Shown: one piece after another, positions 1-6,831 of the stretch
Position numbering within the stretch: the stretch's first letter is position 1
Layout of the letters: each line of letters starts with the position of its first letter
Source of the DNA: Athalassotoga sp964433875
GTDB lineage: Bacteria > Thermotogota > Thermotogae > Mesoaciditogales > Mesoaciditogaceae
Direction of reading: 5' to 3'
Length of the DNA: 12,804 bases
NCBI GenBank assembly: GCA_964433875.1
Contig: CAYSSO010000039.1
Span: forward strand, 1-12,804
Position numbers and translations under genes: made by a program
Notes under the pieces: generated by a model
What the model saw: the letters and a program-made list of their open reading frames with translations, nothing else
What the model was told of the DNA's origin: nothing
Databases searched by the model: none

Positions 1-64
1 GCAGGGATTGAACCTGCGACCTCTTGCTTGTAAGGCAAGCGCTCCCCCACTGAGCTACATTCCC
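1..64 (-). tRNA. tRNA-Val (anticodon TAC), 3' end cut by the window edge
   Basis: Read on the minus strand, the gene begins GGGAATG (acceptor 5' strand, 64 to 58). It continues through a D arm with TAGCTCAG, an anticodon stem CTTGC/GCAAG around the loop CTTACAA, and a T arm GCAGG-TTCAATC-CCTGC. The anticodon in the loop is TAC, which reads valine GTN codons. The window stops exactly at the end of the T stem, so the 3' acceptor strand and CCA are not visible. It lies 4 nt after the tRNA-Glu CCA and is surely co-transcribed with it. Confidence 0.95.
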
Positions 65-68
65 GACT

Positions 69-144
69 TGGCGCCCTCATGGGGATTCGAACCCCAGCTG
101 CCGGCGTGAAAGGCCGATGTCCTAGACCTCTAGACGATGAGGGC
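69..144 (-). tRNA. tRNA-Glu (anticodon TTC), CCA encoded
   Basis: On the minus strand the acceptor strands GCCCTCA (144 to 138) and TGAGGGC (79 to 73) pair fully. The anticodon stem TCGGC/GCCGG encloses the loop CTTTCAC, giving anticodon TTC (glutamate). The T arm holds GGTTCGAATCC. Discriminator G (72) is followed by a genomically encoded CCA (71-69). With CCA the gene is 76 nt, normal for this tRNA. It is the first gene of a tandem Glu-Val pair behind the promoter at 163-192. Confidence 0.97.
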
Positions 145-162
145 AATCCTCTTAACGGAAAT

Positions 163-192
163 ATATTACCTTAACAAGCGGTACTTTGTCAA
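163..192 (-). promoter_or_regulatory. sigma-70-type promoter of the tRNA-Glu/tRNA-Val unit
   Basis: On the minus strand, a perfect -35 TTGACA (192-187) is followed by an 18-nt spacer and a -10 TAATAT (168-163). Transcription should start near 156, about 12 nt before the mature 5' end of tRNA-Glu at 144, which leaves a short leader for RNase P. It sits between the stop codon of the SPOR-like gene (209-211) and the tRNAs. Some read-through from that gene could add to tRNA expression. Confidence 0.8.
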
Positions 193-208
193 GTAGTCAA
201 TTGAAAAG

Positions 209-814
209 TTACGGTATTTGCCTTATAAGCCATGACGTGTAAGTTGCCCCTGTCGTTGAAAAGATCGCGTTAGAGACGGCACTCGCATATTGCGTCGCGA
301 CAATGTAATTTGGAAAAACCCCAACAAAAAGGCTGTACTGTGATCCATACTGGATATCAAAGGCAGGAATATTCTGGCCTCTTAAATTGTTGATTATCTT
401 CATAACCCTGTCAGAATAAGGAGACGATAATACCTGAATTGAAAAAGTAGATCCACCAACGGCTGGATAGGCCAGAAAATATTGGTTATCGAATTTCGTG
501 ATCTCGTAATATTCGTTCATTGAAAGTACTCTGCTGAAATTCTCTAAATTCGTCGATTCAAGCGTGTTCAAAGGAAGAGATGGAAGAGTTCTTGGGGCAT
601 TTTGAAAGAGTATATCGTATTTTAGAAAAGACGGCGGCATTTGCACGGGATTTAGAGTTGATTGAATTTTTTTTACCTGATCATTTAGCGCATTTATCAT
701 TACAGAATTGTTCGAAATTTCGCTCTTCATGCTTTGAACTGTCATGTTTAGAGAGGAAAAAAGTACCAGCAAAAGGATCGAAAATACAAGTAATGCTATC
801 TCGTAAATCGACAT
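209..814 (-). CDS. membrane-anchored protein with C-terminal SPOR-like domain
   Basis: A 201-residue protein. Residues 1-6 are cytoplasmic. A hydrophobic segment at about 7-22 is a single membrane anchor or uncleaved signal; it has no lipobox and no clear cleavage site. A short polar, possibly coiled-coil stretch follows at 28-52. The C-terminal 75 residues look like a SPOR fold: FSIQVLSS at 124-131, then a helix with NNLRGQNIPA, then YSLFVGVFPN at 160-169 and another helix. SPOR domains bind septal, denuded peptidoglycan and localise proteins to division sites, so an envelope or division role is inferred. The match is by pattern only. The start is ATG at 814, with GGGGTGA (825-819) 4 nt upstream. 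The gene diverges from the lipoprotein gene at 947. I see no clear -35/-10 for it. Confidence 0.75.
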   Translation of the reverse strand: MSIYEIALLVFSILLLVLFSSLNMTVQSMKSEISNNSVMINALNDQVKKIQSTLNPVQMPPSFLKYDILFQNAPRTLPSLPLNTLESTNLENFSRVLSMNEYYEITKFDNQYFLAYPAVGGSTFSIQVLSSPYSDRVMKIINNLRGQNIPAFDIQYGSQYSLFVGVFPNYIVATQYASAVSNAIFSTTGATYTSWLIRQIP

Positions 815-893
815 ATTATCACCCCAAAAGTATTTTACAATGAATCAATTCTATTTTGGAAAATCTTGTTTGAAATTATTTTTTATCGTTCAA

Positions 894-902
894 TGATATA
901 CT
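894..902 (+). promoter_or_regulatory. possible extended -10 promoter for the long operon
   Basis: TGATATACT (894-902) fits an extended -10 element, TGnTATAAT, with one mismatch. The nearest -35-like hexamer, TTGAAA at 870-875, is 21 nt away, which is too far, so the call rests on the extended -10. Transcription would start near 909, giving a leader of about 38 nt before the ATG at 947. The divergent intergenic stretch 815-946 holds no other clear element. Confidence 0.4.
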
Positions 903-934
903 TGATTTATACTCTTGCTACTAAAAGTCTTCAA

Positions 935-940
935 GGGGGA
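935..940 (+). promoter_or_regulatory. ribosome binding site that sets the lipoprotein start
   Basis: GGGGGA lies 6 nt before ATG 947. It supports that ATG over the in-frame upstream ATG at 866, which has no purine-rich site at a suitable distance. Confidence 0.75.
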
Positions 941-946
941 AGTTGG

Positions 947-3900
947 ATGAACAAGTACAAGTACTTAACTCTTACTTTCTCGGCAATTCTTATAGTTTTT
1001 GCACTATCGAGTTGTTTTCTTTTGCCCAAATCAACGCTTACCAAACCACAACTTCTTTCACCTGTCAATGGCGCAACAAATATCACGGCAATAGCAACCC
1101 TTATGTGGAAGCCTTCAAATCTTTCCCAAACAACGTATGAGGTATTCATAGGCCAAAGCGCATCAGGCATGGCGCGCGTAGCCTCTACCGGCAAAACCTA
1201 TTTTGTCGAAAGCAATCTGAACTACAGCACGACTTATTACTGGAAGATCGTATCTATGGCAAGCAATCAGGCGGCCACAAGCGATACGTGGTCATTTACA
1301 ACTAAAGTCTCTACTCCATCCAAACCGTTTTTGAGCGTTACAGATCTTTCTACCAGTTCAGTTGCGTTAGGATGGACTCAGTCAAAATTTGCATCTTCAT
1401 TAACGCTTTATAGATCTACATCGACGGTGTTCGGTAAATACGCAATTTTGTCGGGATCATCTACATCTTACATTGTAAATGGTCTATTTCCGTCAACTGC
1501 GTATAAATTCTTCTTGGTTGCAACGAATGCATCCGGGCATGCCACTTCTAATACGGTAACTGTCACAACGCAATCATACACACCTCGGGCACTTCCAGTT
1601 ATAAAAAGTTTTGATGTGACTTCTATTTCGACAAACACAATAACTTTAGGATTTCAAACTCAAGATGCCTCCGTGGTATACATTTACAGTCCGCCATCTA
1701 AATTGGTGCTCGCGACGGCGGGTGGAAATGCGACAAACTATACAGTAACGGGATTAACACCGTCAACAATGTACCGTTATTTCGCAGTCGCAATCAATCC
1801 ATCCGGGCGCGCTACGTCCGGCACCGTAACTGCCACAACCCAATCGTACACGCAAATGATCCCTTTCCCAATATACATAGGAGACAAACCTGTATCACCG
1901 TCTTCGATTCATCATCTTTACGTTACACTCAATGGATTTTCGATCCATGCAACATTCGGAAGCACATCGACATGGTACACATCTTCAGAAAGTTGTACCT
2001 ACGATCTGACAACACTTGTTGGAACTTCAACTAAATTTACGGAAATAACGCTTCCCGCATCTGCTATGGTTACGCAGATGAGATTCGAAATATCTTCGGC
2101 GACGATAGTCGTGAACGGAAACTCTTATCCTTTGAATATTCCAAGTTCAACGATATACATGAATATGAATAGCATAAATGCGATGGAATCAAACGGGATC
2201 TACCTTGATTTTGATATATCACGGTCAGTAGAGCAAACAGGACAGGGCTACCTATTCAAGCCTGTGATTCATACCGTAAATGGAAATGTACGGGCATCGG
2301 TAATGGGATCTGTCATGTACAATTCACAGCCAATTTTGATGGCTGTAGTTTCCTTGAGTAATTCATCTACTGTGGTTGCTCAAACGTATACAAGGTCGGA
2401 TGGAAAATTTACGATACCGGCGGTGCAAATCGGAAATTACACACTTACGGTAAATGCAAGCGGGCTAATTTCATATTCAACCTCTGTATCACTGTCAAAG
2501 GGAATGAATAATGTCGGAACGATAAATCTTTCAATCCTTCCGCCCTCGACTCCTGCGCTGAAAATCTCAACACCCAATCCATACCTTGCTGTTTTGAGAT
2601 GGACGCAGAGCATCAACGCGAGTGGATTTCACGTGTGGGAAAGCACATCTCCAATGCAGGCATACACCAAGATTGCAACATTACCGGGAACAGTTTTGAC
2701 TTACAATGTAAATATAAGGCCAAATACGGATTATTACTTTATGGTCAGCGCGTACAACGCATCGGGCCAAACCTGGTCGAACAGGGTAGCGACGAAAACT
2801 ACTCTTAGACTTTATATTCCGTCTGTGCAATTGACAAAGTCTGCAACAATAGGCGGAAAATCTTTATTGGTTGCAACTGCGGTTGTGTACCATGATGCTC
2901 CTGCGCTTAAAGGGGCAACTGCAACGATAGGGAATGTGTCTGTCAGCGCAATAACTCGCGCATCTCCGCTTGTGTTTGAGTTCAATGGAAATCTTTCAAA
3001 TCTTCCGAGTAATTCCTACGTCGCGACTGTAACGGTAAAAGATTCTGAAAATAATACTTATTCAAGCACTTCAGGAAAGATCTACATAGACAATACGCCG
3101 CCGGCAATCGTTGTTTCTTTGATTGGTGGAACAGGCAAAACGACGTCGCCTCACACTTTGACAAATGATTCGTCTGTAACCATATACACTAATTCAAAAG
3201 CAATGCCGACAGTTGGGAGCATAAACATCACTGACAATTCAAAGATGCCTGTTACGGCAAAAGCGATAAAAGCCACCAATGTGTCAACTGAACTTTCATT
3301 TACGGCAACCTCTGGTGTATCCGCCGCAACGTTCAATGCCACCACCTCTCAAAAATATACAATAACAGTTTCCGCTACAGATGCATTTGGAAATGCATCA
3401 ACACATATTTCAACATTTACACTCATCGTCGATACAATGCCGCCGGAAATAACGATAACTGTTCCTGCGACGGTCGAATCTGGCAAAACATTCACGGCAA
3501 CAATAACAACTACAGATCTTCAAAGTGAGGTCACTTCTATTGTCGCAACGTACAACGGACAAATACTGGCAGATCCGGCAATAATGCCTATTTCAAAGGG
3601 ATATGAATTTGTATTTACTCTTACGGCTCCGACTTTGATCAGCACTTCTGAAACGTATATAACGGCAAAAGTAGAAGACAGGGCCGGAAATATTCAAACT
3701 GCGTCTGTGCCAGTTTATGTTAATGGTAAGGAGCCAGACATTCAAGTAACCCTGACAGGCGGGAAGGAAGGATCAATAACATTGATAAAAGGTTCAAATA
3801 TAACTATTCAATCCGTAAATAAACTCACAGGATCTATATCAATAACTGACGGAGGATCTCCCATTACATTATATGCTACGAAGACAACTACGCTATCAAC

Positions 3901-4975
3901 GGGATTAAGAATGTCTTCTGCCCTTGTATTTACAAAGTCATTCGAAAGGTTAAATTCGACATTTGACGCGAGTTATTACTTTGTCAGACATACAATAAAG
4001 ATCCTGGCAATAGATCCTTTTGGGAATAAAGCGACATACCTCGCGACATTTACGGTAATCCCCGTCACGGTCGGAGTTGGAAATAATCCAATAGGAGTTG
4101 GAGTAGATCAAACAAAGCATATGGTCTACGTCACCAATCACGGCGGCAACACGGTAAGCGTAATAGACGGAAATAACCTTAACACCGCGCCCAAAACCAT
4201 ATTTGTCGCAAATAATCCTTATGGAGTAGGAATCTCTTCTACAACTGGCGGGAGTACGATCTACGTCTCTAACAATGGTAATCACACGGTTAGCGTGATA
4301 AATGGCAAGAAAAATTACGTCGTTCAAACTGTGCCTGTTGGGAATAATCCTGTAGGTTTGGGAGATCCAATAATGAACATGATCTATGTCGCCAATTACG
4401 GCAGTAATACAGTTAGCATGATAGACGGCAAAACTAATTCTGTCATTCAAAACATAAATGTTGGAAAATGGCCGAGAGACGTAGGAGTAAATCCAAAAAC
4501 AGGCATGATATACGTCGCCAATTTTGGCGATAACACGATCAGCGCGATAAACGTTAAAACCAACTCTGTCATTCAAACTATACCCGTTGGGAAATTACCA
4601 AGAGGTGTTGGGGTGGATCCAACGACGGGCATGATATACGTTGCCAATTCTGGCGATAACACGCTTAGCGTGATAAACGGCGATGATCTTTCTTTTTCAA
4701 CAAATGTCAATGTGGGAATCAGTCCATGGGGAGTAGGAATTGACCCGATAACGCGTATGGTCTACGTCACCAATCACGGCGGCAACACGGTAAGCGTAAT
4801 AGACGGCAGAACGAATTCTGTCGTTTCAGAAATACCTGTCGGAAGATGGCCGAGAGGCATAGCGGTAGATTCGACAACGGGCATGATATACGTTGCCAAT
4901 TTTGGCGATAACACGATCAGCGCGATAAATGAAAAGATGATACTGCAAAATCCAATTTCTCATATTTTATGGTAA
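947..4975 (+). CDS. large multidomain lipoprotein: FN3, DUF4382-like, Ig-like and seven-bladed YVTN propeller
   Basis: A secreted lipoprotein of 1342 residues counted from ATG 947. The signal peptide is MNKYKY, a hydrophobic core (about 7-20) and a lipobox LSSC with lipidation at Cys23. An ATG at 866 is in frame, but starting there would put 27 extra residues before the signal peptide. Domains in order, with rough limits: three fibronectin III-like repeats (33-118, 120-208, 215-303); a DUF4382-like domain (304-442) ending LDFDISRSVEQTGQ...FKPVI; a carboxypeptidase-regulatory-like beta domain (443-530); a fourth FN3 (531-620); four Ig/cadherin-like domains (620-1036), some opening with a TPP or MPP turn; and seven blades of about 40 residues with YVANxGDNTxSxI cores (1040-1333). 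A cell-surface binding or adhesion role is likely, but the ligand is unknown. The protein is Ser/Thr/Asn-rich. Its gene is probably first in the operon, 21 nt before the glycosylase gene. Confidence 0.85.
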   Translation: MNKYKYLTLTFSAILIVFALSSCFLLPKSTLTKPQLLSPVNGATNITAIATLMWKPSNLSQTTYEVFIGQSASGMARVASTGKTYFVESNLNYSTTYYWKIVSMASNQAATSDTWSFTTKVSTPSKPFLSVTDLSTSSVALGWTQSKFASSLTLYRSTSTVFGKYAILSGSSTSYIVNGLFPSTAYKFFLVATNASGHATSNTVTVTTQSYTPRALPVIKSFDVTSISTNTITLGFQTQDASVVYIYSPPSKLVLATAGGNATNYTVTGLTPSTMYRYFAVAINPSGRATSGTVTATTQSYTQMIPFPIYIGDKPVSPSSIHHLYVTLNGFSIHATFGSTSTWYTSSESCTYDLTTLVGTSTKFTEITLPASAMVTQMRFEISSATIVVNGNSYPLNIPSSTIYMNMNSINAMESNGIYLDFDISRSVEQTGQGYLFKPVIHTVNGNVRASVMGSVMYNSQPILMAVVSLSNSSTVVAQTYTRSDGKFTIPAVQIGNYTLTVNASGLISYSTSVSLSKGMNNVGTINLSILPPSTPALKISTPNPYLAVLRWTQSINASGFHVWESTSPMQAYTKIATLPGTVLTYNVNIRPNTDYYFMVSAYNASGQTWSNRVATKTTLRLYIPSVQLTKSATIGGKSLLVATAVVYHDAPALKGATATIGNVSVSAITRASPLVFEFNGNLSNLPSNSYVATVTVKDSENNTYSSTSGKIYIDNTPPAIVVSLIGGTGKTTSPHTLTNDSSVTIYTNSKAMPTVGSINITDNSKMPVTAKAIKATNVSTELSFTATSGVSAATFNATTSQKYTITVSATDAFGNASTHISTFTLIVDTMPPEITITVPATVESGKTFTATITTTDLQSEVTSIVATYNGQILADPAIMPISKGYEFVFTLTAPTLISTSETYITAKVEDRAGNIQTASVPVYVNGKEPDIQVTLTGGKEGSITLIKGSNITIQSVNKLTGSISITDGGSPITLYATKTTTLSTGLRMSSALVFTKSFERLNSTFDASYYFVRHTIKILAIDPFGNKATYLATFTVIPVTVGVGNNPIGVGVDQTKHMVYVTNHGGNTVSVIDGNNLNTAPKTIFVANNPYGVGISSTTGGSTIYVSNNGNHTVSVINGKKNYVVQTVPVGNNPVGLGDPIMNMIYVANYGSNTVSMIDGKTNSVIQNINVGKWPRDVGVNPKTGMIYVANFGDNTISAINVKTNSVIQTIPVGKLPRGVGVDPTTGMIYVANSGDNTLSVINGDDLSFSTNVNVGISPWGVGIDPITRMVYVTNHGGNTVSVIDGRTNSVVSEIPVGRWPRGIAVDSTTGMIYVANFGDNTISAINEKMILQNPISHILW
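4120..4170 (+). repeat. 51-nt perfect direct repeat, copy 1 (propeller blade 1)
   Basis: This segment is identical base for base to 4756-4806. It encodes the blade core MVYVTNHGGNTVSVIDG. Identity at synonymous positions shows recent copying between blades or strong homogenisation. Confidence 0.9.
4502..4551 (+). repeat. 50-nt direct repeat, copy 1 (propeller blade 4)
   Basis: It matches 4880-4929 at 49 of 50 positions; the one difference is C4516 against T4894, which is synonymous. It encodes GMIYVANFGDNTISAIN. Confidence 0.9.
4756..4806 (+). repeat. 51-nt perfect direct repeat, copy 2 (propeller blade 6)
   Basis: Identical to 4120-4170 and offset by 636 nt. The flanking bases differ at once on both sides, so the copied tract is limited to the YVTN strand-turn-strand core of the blade. 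Confidence 0.9.
4880..4929 (+). repeat. 50-nt direct repeat, copy 2 (propeller blade 7)
   Basis: Near-identical partner of 4502-4551, offset by 378 nt. Blade 7 is the last, and the protein ends 14 residues after its ISAIN strand. Confidence 0.9.
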
Positions 4976-4996
4976 AATCTCAATGGGAGGTTTACA

Positions 4997-5578
4997 ATGA
5001 AAGATGAAGATCTCATGAGAATAATAGAAGAGAAGATATCATACTGTACAGCCTGCGATCTGAGCAAGACAAGAACGAAAGTTGTGCCGGGAGAGGGAAA
5101 TATTCATTCACCGATAGTTTTTGTCGGAGAAGGGCCCGGAGAGGATGAAGATCTTTCGGGAAGACCATTCGTTGGAAGGGCTGGTCAGTTATTCGACAAA
5201 ATACTCGAATCTGCAGGATTTGTAAGAAAAGACCTCTACATAACGAATGTCGTCAAATGCAGGCCGCCGGGCAACAGGGTACCCCACCAAGAAGAGATCC
5301 TTGCGTGTTCGCACTTTTTAATGGCTCAAATTGCCGTTATAAACCCGAAGATAATCGTACCGCTCGGATCGACGGCGCTTAATTTTTTTATCAACGGCTC
5401 TATAAGCGAAATGAGAGGAAAATTTTTCGATTGGAAAGGAGAAATAAAGATCTTTCCAATGTTCCATCCAAGTTATTTACTTAGAAATCAATCAAAGGCG
5501 TCGGGATCTCCAAAGGCTCTAACCTGGGACGATATAAGAGTTTTAAAAAAGGCATACGATGAGATAAAGGAGAAATGA
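4997..5578 (+). CDS. family 4 uracil-DNA glycosylase with [4Fe-4S] cluster
   Basis: A 193-residue enzyme that removes uracil, mainly from deaminated cytosine, to start base excision repair; the need is greater at high temperature. The four cluster cysteines are visible: C17 and C20 in YCTAC, C88 in VVKCRPP and C104 in ILACSHF. The first active-site motif is GEGPGEDED (44-52), and the uracil/DNA-binding motif is HPSYLLR (157-163). GRPFVGRAG (55-63) is also typical of the family. Length and layout match thermophile family-4 enzymes such as the Thermotoga one. The start is ATG at 4997 with GGGAGGT (4985-4991) just upstream. It lies 21 nt after the lipoprotein gene and its stop is 1 nt before hisS, so it is probably co-transcribed with both. 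Confidence 0.93.
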   Translation: MKDEDLMRIIEEKISYCTACDLSKTRTKVVPGEGNIHSPIVFVGEGPGEDEDLSGRPFVGRAGQLFDKILESAGFVRKDLYITNVVKCRPPGNRVPHQEEILACSHFLMAQIAVINPKIIVPLGSTALNFFINGSISEMRGKFFDWKGEIKIFPMFHPSYLLRNQSKASGSPKALTWDDIRVLKKAYDEIKEK

Positions 5579-5579
5579 G

Positions 5580-6815
5580 ATGATATCGAGGATAAAGGGA
5601 ACGGAAGACACGATAGAAGAATCGTGGCTTTGGGAATGGATAGAGGGGAGATTCAAAGAGGTAGCCACAAATTTTGGCTTTACCCAGATAAGAACTCCCA
5701 CCTTTGAGGCAACAGAACTCTTTAACAGGGGCGTCGGAAATGAAACAGATATAGTCCAAAAGGAGATGTACACCTTCGAAGACAAAGGCGGCAGATCAAT
5801 AACCCTAAGGCCAGAGGGAACGGCCCCCGTCATGAGGGCATTCATAGAGCATAATCTTTCGTCAAAGGGCCTTCCGCAGAAGTTGTTTTACTACGGTCCT
5901 ATGTTCAGATATGAAAAGCCGCAGAGCGGCAGATTAAGAGAATTCCACCAGTTTGGAGCCGAACTTATAGGATCGGCACTTCCGATGGCAGATGTTTTTG
6001 TGATCTTAATGGCCATAGAAATGTTAAACTCTGTAGGGCTTACTAATTTCAAACTCAAAATAAATTCGACCGGCGACGAAAATTGTAGGCCTGAGTATGT
6101 GAAGGCGCTCAAAAATTATTACAAAGATCTCCTTCCAAAACTTTGTGACGACTGTAAAGTCAGATACGAAAGGAATGTCTTAAGACTTTTAGATTGTAAA
6201 AGGGATGCACAGTACGCAATGTCCGCTCCCAAGATAACTGATTACCTCTGTAACGATTGCAAAACACATTTTGAGACTCTCAGAAGGCATCTTGACGATC
6301 TCGATATAGAGTACGAAGTCGATCCGTCAATCGTAAGAGGCCTTGATTACTACACAAGAACGGTCTTTGAATTCAAGTACCCCGCCCTCGGCGCCCAGGA
6401 CGCCATCGGTGGCGGCGGAAGGTACGATAAACTCATAGAAGAACTTGGAGGGAGCAAAACCCCATCCGTTGGTTTTGCGTTTGGAATAGAAAGGATCATC
6501 CTCGCGCTTAAAATGGAAAACAAGATCCCTCAAGCCAGAGGCATAGATGTTTATGTCATCGCCGTCGACGATGCTCAAAGGATGGAATCTTTGAAAATCG
6601 CAAGGGCACTTTCCAAATTCTTTACCGTGGATGTGGACATTATGGGAAGAAATTTAAAAGGACAATTTTCGCAGGCATCAAAAGAAAATGCGAGATTTGT
6701 CATCGTAATCGGCGAGGAAGAGATAAAAGAGGGCCTTTACACGATAAAAAACATGAAAACCGGAGAACAGAAAAGGGTGAGATTTTCGGATATAATCGAA
6801 ATGATAAAGGCATAA
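5580..6815 (+). CDS. hisS: histidyl-tRNA synthetase
   Basis: A class II aminoacyl-tRNA synthetase of 411 residues that charges tRNA-His with histidine in the cytosol. Motif 2 is FYYGPMFRYEKPQSGRLREF (103-122). The histidine-specific motif RGLDYYTR (253-260) carries the catalytic arginine R253. GGGGRYD (277-283) follows, and motif 3 is GFAFGIERI (298-306). The small alpha/beta anticodon-binding domain fills about 320-411. Cysteines C189/C192/C206 and C224/C227 in the insertion region are common in bacterial HisRS. The length is normal and nothing is missing. The start is ATG 5580 with AAAGGAGA (5566-5573) inside the end of the glycosylase gene; the gap is 1 nt. It is an unusual housekeeping neighbour for kamDE. 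Confidence 0.97.
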   Translation: MISRIKGTEDTIEESWLWEWIEGRFKEVATNFGFTQIRTPTFEATELFNRGVGNETDIVQKEMYTFEDKGGRSITLRPEGTAPVMRAFIEHNLSSKGLPQKLFYYGPMFRYEKPQSGRLREFHQFGAELIGSALPMADVFVILMAIEMLNSVGLTNFKLKINSTGDENCRPEYVKALKNYYKDLLPKLCDDCKVRYERNVLRLLDCKRDAQYAMSAPKITDYLCNDCKTHFETLRRHLDDLDIEYEVDPSIVRGLDYYTRTVFEFKYPALGAQDAIGGGGRYDKLIEELGGSKTPSVGFAFGIERIILALKMENKIPQARGIDVYVIAVDDAQRMESLKIARALSKFFTVDVDIMGRNLKGQFSQASKENARFVIVIGEEEIKEGLYTIKNMKTGEQKRVRFSDIIEMIKA

Positions 6816-6816
6816 A

Positions 6817-6823
6817 AAGGAGG
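6817..6823 (+). promoter_or_regulatory. strong ribosome binding site that sets the kamD TTG start
   Basis: AAGGAGG is followed by 8 nt and then TTG at 6832. No ATG lies within reach. The next in-frame ATG (6856) would remove the LELDGEM segment and has no comparable site. Confidence 0.8.
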
Positions 6824-6831
6824 AGAGCGCT

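Noticed and set aside
815..870. Promoter for the SPOR-like gene on the minus strand
   Set aside because: TAAAAT and TAGAAT hexamers occur, but none has a convincing -35 at 16-18 nt in this AT-rich stretch.
866..946. In-frame upstream ATG that would lengthen the lipoprotein by 27 residues
   Set aside because: It has no ribosome binding site and would put a second hydrophobic stretch before a textbook lipoprotein signal peptide. It also lies upstream of, or across, the likely promoter. ATG 947 has GGGGGA at 6 nt.
3950..4576. Open frame of 208 codons on the minus strand under the propeller
   Set aside because: It is antisense to the blade repeats, whose repeated codons keep the opposite frame open. 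It has no ribosome binding site or recognisable domain.
4080..4945. Regular repeats that might suggest a CRISPR array or satellite
   Set aside because: The repeats are in frame, about 115-130 nt apart, and encode propeller blades. The intervening sequence is also coding and related.
6816..6831. Cobalamin or lysine riboswitch for kamDE
   Set aside because: Only 16 nt separate hisS and kamD, and the leader before 947 is too short. No riboswitch can fit.
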